DNA from: an uncultured Bacteroidales bacterium
Lineage (GTDB): Bacteria > Bacteroidota > Bacteroidia > Bacteroidales > Bacteroidaceae
Reading direction: 5' to 3'
Length of the DNA stretch: 5,879 nt
Assembly: GCA_945871755.1 (NCBI GenBank)
Contig: CAMBWV010000073.1
Coordinates: 1-5,879 of the forward strand
The notes under the pieces are model-generated. The model was not told the DNA's origin, searched no databases, and saw nothing but the letters and a program-made list of their open reading frames with translations. Position 1 is the first letter of the stretch; each line of letters starts with the position of its first letter. Below, piece after piece: positions 1-5,879 of this stretch. The translations under genes were made by a program, and so were the position numbers.

Positions 1-71
1 ACCTACGGCACGATAGCCGCAAATCCATCGCAAGCTAATTTATAGAACCTACCTTTAGAGGATATGGAGGT

Positions 72-1658
72 CTAATGAATATCGCCTACCCATTTGAACA
101 TGCGGCTCCAGCGCACCTTGCCGTCCTCAAACCAACCGTAGTCGGGCGACAGGCTGAGCCATACGAAGAGCGGTTTGCCCACGATATGGTCCTCGGGCAC
201 GAAGCCCCAGAAGCGCGAGTCGGCAGAGTTGTCGCGGTTGTCGCCCATCATCCAGTAGTAGTCCATACGGAAAGTGTAGGACTTGGCCACTTTGCCGTTA
301 ATCAGAATCTGGCCGTTCTTCACTTGGAGGTCGTTGCCCTCATAGACGCGGATGCAGCGCTCGTAGATGGGCAGGTTGTCCAGCGTCAGTTGGATGCTTT
401 TTCCCCGCTTGGGTATCCAGATGCCGTCCTTACCGCCATAGTTGGCCGTGGTCCAGTCTTTCTGTAGGTTGAGCGGGAAGAGTTCCTCGCTGGCCGGCAA
501 CGGATAGCGCTTGGGGTTGGGCTCGATAATACCGCGCTGGGTGAGTTCGTGGAGCACCTTGCGGGTCATGGGGAAGCCAAAGCCATTCTCAAGATACATA
601 AACTCCTCGCCCGTGATGCCCAGCTCCTTGATCAATTCCTCGGAAGGCATTTCCAGGAATTTTACGTCGTAGCGCAGTTGCATTTCCTCGGGCCAGAACA
701 TGGGCTTTCCGTCTAGGAAAATAGTGTCGCCACTGATTTTGAGCCGCTGTCCGGGCAGGCCCACGCAGCGCTTGACATAGTTCTCGCGGCGGTCTGTGGG
801 GCGGGCAATCACCTCGCCAAACACATCAGGGTTACTCTTGATGAGGTTCGAGCCTACGTTGTAGATATACTCATATTTGCGCAGGCGGCCTTCGGCGGTC
901 GAATCGTTGAAGGCGGGCAAGGGCTGGCCTGCTTGTGCGGCCTCGGCCAGCTGTTGATAACCGATACTATAGGCCATGCTGTAGTAGTCGCGTGCCAGAT
1001 AGTCCTCGGCAGTAGCCACCGTGTCGCCCGAGGGATAATTGAACACCACGATGTCGCCTAGCTCTACCTGTCCCAAACCCTTCACGCGGCGATAGTCCCA
1101 GTGGGGGTACTCCAGGTAACTCTTGCAGCCGAGGATGGGCATGGTGTTCTGCGTCAGCGGCATGGTCAACGGGGTCTGCGGAATACGCGGGCCGTAACTG
1201 AGTTTCGACACGAGCAGGTAGTCGCCCGTGAGCAGGGTCTTCTCGAGCGACGACGAGGGAATGACATAGTTCTGGAAGAAGAACTGGTTGAGGAAATATA
1301 CGCCGATGAGGGCAAATACGATGGCGTCCACCCAACTCATGATAAAGCGGACGGTCGGGCTCTTGGAGGTCTTCCACCATCCCCATTTGATTTTCTTGGA
1401 AATAAAAACGTCGTAGATGAAGGGCAGGACGAGCAATCCCAACCAGGATTCCACCCAGTAGAGGAAGGCAAGGTAGAGCGCGGTCACGATGGAGAACTTC
1501 ACCCACTGCTTGGCGCGTGGTTTGGGCTTCTTGGCGGGCTGCTCGGGCTGTTGGGCCTGTGGTTTGTCCTGCTCAATGGGAATTTGCTGTGTGCTCGTTG
1601 GTTCGGCGGGCGTTACGGTTTCTTCTGGTTTTTCTATTTCCGTGTGCTTGTCTGTCAT
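72..1658 (-). CDS. lepB: Signal peptidase I (family S26), long Bacteroidetes form
   Basis: This membrane-bound serine protease removes signal peptides from exported proteins on the outer face of the inner membrane. The 528-residue product starts with a charged, Pro/Gln/Glu-rich cytoplasmic tail (about 1-50). Hydrophobic segments follow at about 52-69, 71-87 and 108-128. The nucleophile box reads IPSSSLEKTLLTGDYLLVSK (133-152); by alignment with E. coli IPSGSM, S137 is the catalytic serine and Leu replaces the usual Met. GDIVVF lies at 201-206. YVKRCVGLPG (294-303) supplies the general-base lysine K296, and MGDNRDNSADSRFWGFVP (471-488) is the conserved C-terminal box. E. coli LepB has 324 residues; the extra length sits in the N-terminal tail and in insertions at about 211-290 and 320-440, a pattern known in Bacteroidetes. 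The ATG at 1658 has no Shine-Dalgarno. The stop is TAG. The gene lies 92 nt downstream of dapB with no clear promoter between, so read-through from dapB is likely. Family call is firm; substrate range is not readable. Confidence 0.95.
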   Translation of the reverse strand: MTDKHTEIEKPEETVTPAEPTSTQQIPIEQDKPQAQQPEQPAKKPKPRAKQWVKFSIVTALYLAFLYWVESWLGLLVLPFIYDVFISKKIKWGWWKTSKSPTVRFIMSWVDAIVFALIGVYFLNQFFFQNYVIPSSSLEKTLLTGDYLLVSKLSYGPRIPQTPLTMPLTQNTMPILGCKSYLEYPHWDYRRVKGLGQVELGDIVVFNYPSGDTVATAEDYLARDYYSMAYSIGYQQLAEAAQAGQPLPAFNDSTAEGRLRKYEYIYNVGSNLIKSNPDVFGEVIARPTDRRENYVKRCVGLPGQRLKISGDTIFLDGKPMFWPEEMQLRYDVKFLEMPSEELIKELGITGEEFMYLENGFGFPMTRKVLHELTQRGIIEPNPKRYPLPASEELFPLNLQKDWTTANYGGKDGIWIPKRGKSIQLTLDNLPIYERCIRVYEGNDLQVKNGQILINGKVAKSYTFRMDYYWMMGDNRDNSADSRFWGFVPEDHIVGKPLFVWLSLSPDYGWFEDGKVRWSRMFKWVGDIH

Positions 1659-1750
1659 ATCGGGTTGTGTGTTTGCGGTGGAGCATTTTCTGGGAAACGT
1701 GTGCCCCTTTCCTATTATATAATGGTATAGGCGGGAGAATCTGTGCGGGA

Positions 1751-2515
1751 TTATTGCACGAGTTCGCCCATCATGTCGTCGATGGTGAGTAGTCCTTGGT
1801 GGTGGGCCGTATATTCAGCGGCGAGGACAGCACCGAGGGCAAAACCGCGGCGGCTGTATGCGCTGTGCGTAATCTGTATGTAGTCGGCGGGGCTGTCGTA
1901 GGTGACGGTGTGGATGCCTGGCACCTCGTCGCGGCGGATAGCGTCAATGCGTAGGGCGTCTGCCGCGTCCGTCGTGGCAGGCGTCACGGTGCCATCGGCA
2001 TTGTGTACCTCGCCGAGTGCCCAGTTCGTTTTGCGGTCTATGCGCTCGCAGATTTGCTCGGCCAGCGTGATGGCCGTACCGCTCGGTGCGTCGAGTTTGT
2101 GTACGTGGTGCACCTCCTCCATCCGCACGTCGTATTCGGGGAAGCGGTTCATGAGGCGCGCCAAAAACTTGTTGACTTCGCTGAAAATGGCCACGCCAAG
2201 GGAGAAGTTGCTGGCCCAGAAAAGGGTCTTTCCTTCTTCGGTGCAGGCGCGGCGCACGTCGGCTTCGTGGTCGGCGCGCCAGCCCGTGGAACCGCTGACC
2301 ACCTTCACGCCAGCGGCCCAAGCACGCTGATAGTTGGCGAAGGCAGCCGTGGGGTTGGTAAATTCGATGGCCACGTCGGCACTGGCGAAAGCGGGCGACG
2401 CGAAGTCCTCTTGGTTGTTCAGGTCAATGATGGCAACAATCTCGTGACCGCGGTCACGCGCTATTTCTTCGATGATATGGCCCATCTTGCCGTATCCTAT
2501 TAGGGCTAGTTTCAT
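1751..2515 (-). CDS. dapB: 4-hydroxy-tetrahydrodipicolinate reductase
   Basis: This cytoplasmic enzyme reduces 4-hydroxy-tetrahydrodipicolinate with NAD(P)H to tetrahydrodipicolinate in the lysine/meso-diaminopimelate pathway, which feeds peptidoglycan synthesis. The 254-residue product is close to the usual length (E. coli 273). The N-terminal Rossmann motif is GYGKMG (7-12); acidic D31 ends the second strand, where the cofactor ribose is normally bound. EFTNP (51-55) and GSTGW (75-79) match nucleotide-binding loops. ASNFSLGV (101-108) precedes the family signature EVHHVHKLDAPSGTA (134-148), in which H136 and K140 correspond to E. coli catalytic H159 and K163. The ATG at 2515 is fixed by an in-frame TAG at 2549-2551, only 33 nt upstream, inside the CTAG repeat. 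The bases before the start are A-rich with no Shine-Dalgarno. Expression probably comes from the minus-strand promoter box near 2680, giving a leader of roughly 155 nt that includes both repeats. All key motifs are intact. Confidence 0.97.
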   Translation of the reverse strand: MKLALIGYGKMGHIIEEIARDRGHEIVAIIDLNNQEDFASPAFASADVAIEFTNPTAAFANYQRAWAAGVKVVSGSTGWRADHEADVRRACTEEGKTLFWASNFSLGVAIFSEVNKFLARLMNRFPEYDVRMEEVHHVHKLDAPSGTAITLAEQICERIDRKTNWALGEVHNADGTVTPATTDAADALRIDAIRRDEVPGIHTVTYDSPADYIQITHSAYSRRGFALGAVLAAEYTAHHQGLLTIDDMMGELVQ

Positions 2516-2525
2516 TTTGGTTGTT

Positions 2526-2624
2526 TTTTTCTGGGGATTTTGGGGATTCTAGATTTTCTAGATTTTCTAGATTTTCTAGGTTTTCTAGGTTTTCTAGATT
2601 TTCTAGAGATTCTGGGATTTCTGG
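2526..2624. repeat. 9-bp tandem repeat, 11 units, core ATTTTCTAG
   Basis: Eleven consecutive 9-base units fill this stretch. The core is ATTTTCTAG at 2553, 2562, 2571 and 2598, with GTTTTCTAG at 2580 and 2589. Edge units diverge: TTTTTCTGG 2526, GGATTTTGG 2535, GGATTCTAG 2544, AGATTCTGG 2607, GATTTCTGG 2616. CTAG occurs seven times at exact 9-base spacing (2549 to 2606). The array ends 10 bases before the dapB start codon and lies within its predicted leader. In the dapB frame each CTAG unit supplies a TAG stop on the minus strand. Degenerate edges around a uniform core fit expansion by replication slippage. Whether it regulates dapB is unknown. Confidence 0.95.
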
Positions 2625-2643
2625 AGCGGCCCGCCTTGAGAAT

Positions 2644-2675
2644 GTGCAATCCGCGTGGCGTGCAATCCGCGTGCC
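2644..2675. repeat. 16-bp direct tandem duplication at the predicted dapB transcription start
   Basis: GTGCAATCCGCGTGGC (2644-2659) is followed directly by GTGCAATCCGCGTGCC (2660-2675), with 15 of 16 positions identical. On the minus strand the pair begins one base after the TACCTTTG box, so the first transcribed dapB bases fall inside it. It could be an operator for a dimeric regulator, a leader RNA element, or a simple duplication; the sequence does not decide. Confidence 0.88.
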
Positions 2676-2676
2676 G

Positions 2677-2684
2677 CAAAGGTA
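2677..2684 (-). promoter_or_regulatory. Predicted dapB(-lepB) promoter, Bacteroidetes -7 box
   Basis: The minus strand reads TACCTTTG, a full match to the Bacteroidetes primary sigma factor -7 consensus TAnnTTTG. No good TTTG/TTG -33 element lies about 19 bases upstream, though that element is often weak in this phylum. Transcription would start near 2670, leaving a leader of roughly 155 nt that contains the 16-bp duplication and the whole 9-bp array. Confidence 0.62.
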
Positions 2685-2718
2685 GAGAAAATATTTGTAT
2701 TGGGTGTATAGTTGGGCT

Positions 2719-2757
2719 AGGTTTCCGCTCCTTTGGCGGGCCTAAACCTTGTTTTTT
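2719..2757 (+). terminator. Terminator-like hairpin with T-tract between the divergent promoters
   Basis: AGGTTT (2719-2724) pairs with AAACCT (2744-2749), and the inner CCGC (2725-2728) pairs with GCGG (2736-2739) around a 7-base loop, leaving a four-base bulge on the 3' side. A run of six T follows at 2752-2757, after TG. The shape and T-tract match an intrinsic terminator read on the plus strand. It lies upstream of the predicted plus-strand promoter, so it would stop transcripts arriving from the dapB side rather than end a known gene. The bulge weakens the call. Confidence 0.3.
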
Positions 2758-2801
2758 GCTGAAATCTAGGGGTGTAGGCTGCTGTTTCGATAAAAAATCT
2801 G

Positions 2802-2809
2802 TACCTTTG
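2802..2809 (+). promoter_or_regulatory. Predicted promoter of the secreted-protein gene, Bacteroidetes -7 box
   Basis: TACCTTTG matches TAnnTTTG exactly and is identical to the dapB box, including the following C. It ends 26 bases before the ATG at 2836, so transcription would start near 2815 with a short leader of about 20 nt. The -33 region is poor: no TTTG stands at the expected distance, and TTTC at 2785-2788 is too close. The leader has no Shine-Dalgarno and is A/T-rich just before the start, as usual for Bacteroidetes. Confidence 0.62.
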
Positions 2810-2835
2810 CCTGCCAATATATCCCTAATAGAAAT

Positions 2836-5800
2836 ATGCGTACTTCCAACATCCTTTATCGTATGCTGGTGCTCCTGCTCATGGTGGCAGGTAGCGGTTT
2901 GGGCGTTGCTGTTGCCCAAAATAATAACCCAGCCATTCGCCCGTTGGCCTTCGACGACAATGCCGTGATGAACCGCATGTCCGACAATGGCAAGTGGGCC
3001 GTTTTTGATGCCGTGAATAGCGGCAACTCTACCCTGCGTATGAATCCGCGCCTCGTTGACTTGCAGACGGGCCTGTCCGTTGACCTCTGCGAAGGCGTGG
3101 ATGTCGCCACGATAGCCAGTGCTGCCGCACGCGATGTAACCGACGACGGTGGCATTGTGGTGGGCGAACTCAATGGTCAGCCCGCCTACTGGAAGAAGGC
3201 CACGGCTTCCTGGACCACGCTCCCCGTCAAGAAGGGCTGCGCGGGCGGCCTCGTCTTCGCCGTCACGCCCGATGGCAAATACGCTGTGGGCACGCAGACC
3301 TTTGCCGACAATGTCTATAAGGAACTGCCTGCCCTCTGGGACCTGACCACAGGCAAACTTGTCAATACGCCCGGCCTTCCCACCAAGGATATGGCGCACG
3401 AGGACAAGGGACAGAACCGCTTCACGCAGATTTCCGCTGATGGCAAGACCATCCTCGCCTGCATGTCCGTGAGTTACATGCCCACGGCCTACGACCTCGG
3501 TGGCCGTTTCGAATACATCTACCACGTTGAGGACGGCGACTACACCGTGATAGGCTTCACCGAGAGCGACACCCAGCGCTGGACACCAGATGTGGAGGGC
3601 CTGTATTATTACAGCATCAGCAAACTCTCCAACGACGGCCGCTACGTCACAGGTGCCGCCTACGTGGTCGGCGAAGAGACAGCCACTGGTTTCCCCACCG
3701 AGGAGAACCTGCCCTTCGTCTATGATGTCGAGCAGGATAAGTTGACCGTCCTGGACGGGGCAGAAGATGTCGGCGTGGGTGCTTGGTGCACGGATGCCGA
3801 GGGCACGCTGCTCGGCGCCACGCCCATTGGCAGCCCCCTGCGCCAGTGGAGCATCAAGGACGGCAACTATTGGATTGACTTCGACCTCATCTTGCAGGAC
3901 AAGTTTGGCTATAATTTCCTTGAGCATACTGGCTTTGAGAACACGGGCACACCGATTGATATCAGCGAAGATGGGCGCACCGTGGCCGTCATGGTCGATC
4001 CTTATACCAGTTACGTAGCCACGCTTCCCGCTCCCGTTTCGCAAATTGCCCAGGGTATCAATCTGCTCAACAGTTATACGGTGGCGCCGAAGGCTGGTGC
4101 GAAGTTGTCGAAACTGCAAAATATCACCATCACCTTCCGCCGCAACATCGAGGTGGCCGCTGGCAAGAACCAGGCCGTGCGCATCCTCGATGCCGATGGC
4201 AACGTGGTTTATACCTCCACGGCTGTCAAGGTGGACGCCACGGGCAAGGCGCTCCAGATTACTTTCCGCAAGGGCGAGCTCGCCGAGGATGAATACTATA
4301 CCCTCAATGTGCCCGCGGGCACTGTCCACATCAAGGGCGATGCCGAGCGCACGAATGCCGACATTCGCCTGACGTATCAGGGCCGCGCCGCCGATCCCGT
4401 CCGCGTGGTCAATGTGAATCCCGCTGAAGGTACGGAACTGACGAAAATCGACATGACGACTTCGCCCATCCTGCTGACCTTCGACACCGATGTGCAGATA
4501 GCTTCGGGCAATGCTTATCTCTACCGCGACGACGAGACAGAGGCCGAGGAGGAACTGCTCCTGGCCTATGCTGACAACGTTGTGGCCGTATATCCCGCCG
4601 CCAGCACCTTCCTCTTCAAGGGTTCTTCCTATACCATCCGCATCCCCGCGGGCGTCATCACCGACCTGACGGGCATCTGCGGCAACGAAGCCATTGAACT
4701 CCGCTACGAGGGTGCCTATGAGCGCGAGATTTCGGCCGACGACAAGTACCTGTTGACCGAGGACTTCAACCAAGGTTTCATCTCCACCATGCTCTATGAG
4801 GGCGACCACAACGAGCCGACGGACGAAATGAAGGCCATCGACTTTATCGACAAGGACAACTACCCCTGGACCGTTGTGCACGACACACCCACCGACCCCG
4901 ACCTCGTGGCCGCCTCGCATTCCTGCTATACCAACGGTGGCAAGTCCGACGACTGGATGGTGACCGCCCAAGTCTATCTGCCCGACACCACCTGCCACCT
5001 CACCTTCCAGGCCCAATCCTATCTCCGCTCCAAGGCAGACCGCCTCAAGGTCTATGCCTATGCGGACACGAAGAGCTACAACTATCTCAGCACCGCCATC
5101 ATCAATAAAATCAAGGCCGAAGGTGTCCTCCTCTTCGACGAGCAGCTCTCGCCGGGTGCTACGGAGGACCTGCTGAGTGGCGAATGGACCGACTACGATG
5201 TGCCCCTCGCCGATTTTGCAGGCAAGTACGTCTATCTGGCCTTCCTCAACGACAACAAGAACCAGAGCGTGGTCTTCGTGAACAACGTGCAGGTGGTGCG
5301 CGAGATGCCTTTCCTGATTAGCCTCGACAACGAATCGGCTGTGGTCAACGCCCAGTCCGTGACGGTCAAGGGTCGTGCGAAGGTCAATGAGCCCAACCAG
5401 ACCTTCACCAACGCCACCCTCACTCTCCGCGATGCCGAAGGCAGCGTGGTTAGCACGATTCAGGAGAGCGGCCTGAGCCTTGAGAAGGGCGACATCTACG
5501 AGTTCACCTTCCCCGAAGCCCTGCCGCTTGTCGCCAACTGCGAGAACGCCTTCACCGTTGAGCTTCAGATGAACGCCAAGCAGGCCACCGCGAGCAGCAG
5601 TGTCAAGAATCTGGCCTTCCTGCCCAAGACCCACGTTGTCCTCGAGGAATACACGGGTACGACTTGCGGCAACTGTCCGCTAGGTATCGAGGCCATCGAC
5701 CGCCTGCATTCGGCCTATGGCGACCGCTTTATTCCCATCGGCCTCCACAACTATACGGGCGACCTCCTCGGCAGTGGCACAGTTGATTATTCGGCTGCGC

Positions 5801-5879
5801 TCGGCCTTATCGCTGCGCCCTCTGGCCGCATCAACCGCTCGGAGACCATCCTCTCGCCGGCCTCACAGGTGGAGGGCAA
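2836..5879 (+). CDS. Large secreted multidomain protein: propeller-like, Ig-like, choice-of-anchor J-like, Omp28/thioredoxin-like (3'-truncated)
   Basis: The frame stays open for 1014 codons plus two bases to the window edge, so the C-terminus is missing. The ATG follows an in-frame TAA at 2791-2793. Residues 1-27 form a signal peptide (basic start, LVLLLMVAG core, AVA cleavage before Q28); with no lipobox cysteine it is not a lipoprotein. Residues 28-390 carry degenerate propeller-like repeats with an S/T-x-DG core: MSDNGKW 48, VTDDGGIVVG 101, VTPDGKYAVG 143, ISADGKT 199, LSNDGRYVTG 264, ISEDGRTVAV 376. Two SbsA-like Ig domains follow (about 416-514 and 522-630), both ending near a YT-x-[NR]-x-PAG strand. 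A choice-of-anchor J-like domain spans about 636-822 (LLTEDFNQGF; SDDWMVT at 704-710). A beta-rich linker (824-930) leads to VVLEEYTGTTCGNCPLG, where C944 and C947 form a CxxC as in Omp28-related/thioredoxin-like proteins. Function and ligand are unknown. Export is firm; a type IX secretion signal beyond the window is only inferred. Confidence 0.92.
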   Translation, partial: MRTSNILYRMLVLLLMVAGSGLGVAVAQNNNPAIRPLAFDDNAVMNRMSDNGKWAVFDAVNSGNSTLRMNPRLVDLQTGLSVDLCEGVDVATIASAAARDVTDDGGIVVGELNGQPAYWKKATASWTTLPVKKGCAGGLVFAVTPDGKYAVGTQTFADNVYKELPALWDLTTGKLVNTPGLPTKDMAHEDKGQNRFTQISADGKTILACMSVSYMPTAYDLGGRFEYIYHVEDGDYTVIGFTESDTQRWTPDVEGLYYYSISKLSNDGRYVTGAAYVVGEETATGFPTEENLPFVYDVEQDKLTVLDGAEDVGVGAWCTDAEGTLLGATPIGSPLRQWSIKDGNYWIDFDLILQDKFGYNFLEHTGFENTGTPIDISEDGRTVAVMVDPYTSYVATLPAPVSQIAQGINLLNSYTVAPKAGAKLSKLQNITITFRRNIEVAAGKNQAVRILDADGNVVYTSTAVKVDATGKALQITFRKGELAEDEYYTLNVPAGTVHIKGDAERTNADIRLTYQGRAADPVRVVNVNPAEGTELTKIDMTTSPILLTFDTDVQIASGNAYLYRDDETEAEEELLLAYADNVVAVYPAASTFLFKGSSYTIRIPAGVITDLTGICGNEAIELRYEGAYEREISADDKYLLTEDFNQGFISTMLYEGDHNEPTDEMKAIDFIDKDNYPWTVVHDTPTDPDLVAASHSCYTNGGKSDDWMVTAQVYLPDTTCHLTFQAQSYLRSKADRLKVYAYADTKSYNYLSTAIINKIKAEGVLLFDEQLSPGATEDLLSGEWTDYDVPLADFAGKYVYLAFLNDNKNQSVVFVNNVQVVREMPFLISLDNESAVVNAQSVTVKGRAKVNEPNQTFTNATLTLRDAEGSVVSTIQESGLSLEKGDIYEFTFPEALPLVANCENAFTVELQMNAKQATASSSVKNLAFLPKTHVVLEEYTGTTCGNCPLGIEAIDRLHSAYGDRFIPIGLHNYTGDLLGSGTVDYSAALGLIAAPSGRINRSETILSPASQVEG

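Larger units (their letters stand above)
2516..2835. other. Divergent intergenic region between dapB and the secreted-protein gene
   Basis: These 320 bases separate two genes transcribed away from each other. From the dapB side they hold an A-rich start context, the 9-bp tandem array, a GC-richer stretch, a 16-bp duplication, the dapB promoter box, a terminator-like hairpin, and the plus-strand promoter box 26 bases before its ATG. I see no tRNA, known riboswitch core or convincing small gene. Short open frames crossing the array come from its period of 9, a multiple of three, and have no family resemblance. Confidence 0.85.

Noticed and set aside
1..28. Possible start of a further minus-strand gene (ATG at 28, nine codons open to the window edge)
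   Set aside because: Nine codons cannot support a gene call. In Bacteroides relatives another lepB copy or a WbqC-family gene often follows lepB, but nothing in these bases identifies one.
1711..1731. Inverted repeat CCTAT/ATAGG around the palindrome ATTATATAAT in the dapB-lepB gap
   Set aside because: The stem is short and AT-rich with no T-tract after it, so neither a terminator nor a promoter is supported.
75..1792. Several plus-strand open frames opposite lepB and dapB
   Set aside because: They are shadows of the two minus-strand genes, whose catalytic motifs are intact throughout, and show no protein-like features of their own.
2526..2624. CRISPR array
   Set aside because: Units are 9 bases with no spacers between them, and no cas gene is nearby.
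2836..2919. Lipoprotein signal for the secreted protein
   Set aside because: There is no cysteine near the end of the signal sequence; AVA followed by Q fits signal peptidase I cleavage.
2540..2968. Plus-strand open frame beginning with repeated D-F-L triplets
   Set aside because: The triplets are the 9-bp array translated; the rest overlaps the start of the real gene in another frame, with no family resemblance.
2512..5634. Very long minus-strand open frame opposite the secreted-protein gene
   Set aside because: It begins with GTG, has no recognisable domain, a low-complexity Val/Gly/His-rich composition and an S-R-K tail made by the tandem array. The plus strand in the same register has a signal peptide and several recognisable domains.

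Overview
The window looks like a piece of a Bacteroidales chromosome, probably Prevotellaceae-like and fairly GC-rich; the family placement is tentative. Four things point that way: a long signal peptidase I with extra insertions, the dapB-lepB gene order, no Shine-Dalgarno sequence ahead of any start, and two copies of the Bacteroidetes -7 promoter box (TAnnTTTG) in the divergent intergenic region. The large secreted protein also combines domains typical of that phylum.

Layout: (1) Bases 1-71 lie downstream of lepB and hold no supportable gene. (2) Bases 72-1658, minus strand, encode signal peptidase I (lepB). (3) Bases 1751-2515, minus strand, encode 4-hydroxy-tetrahydrodipicolinate reductase (dapB). 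It lies 92 nt upstream of lepB and is probably co-transcribed with it. (4) Bases 2516-2835 are a divergent intergenic region. It contains eleven 9-bp tandem units rich in CTAG just ahead of dapB, a 16-bp direct duplication at the predicted dapB transcription start, two identical promoter boxes facing opposite ways, and a terminator-like hairpin. (5) From 2836 to the window end, plus strand, runs one very long reading frame cut off by the window edge. It encodes an exported protein with a signal peptide, a propeller-like N-terminal region, two Ig-like domains, a choice-of-anchor J-like domain, and the start of an Omp28/thioredoxin-like domain with a CGNC motif.

How the genes relate: dapB makes tetrahydrodipicolinate for lysine and meso-diaminopimelate, hence for peptidoglycan. 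lepB removes signal peptides from exported proteins, and the plus-strand product is a likely client. No functional link is shown between the minus-strand housekeeping pair and the divergent secreted protein beyond the shared promoter region.

I see no clear new biological system. The points most worth a second look are the in-phase CTAG repeat in the dapB leader and the domain architecture of the large secreted protein.
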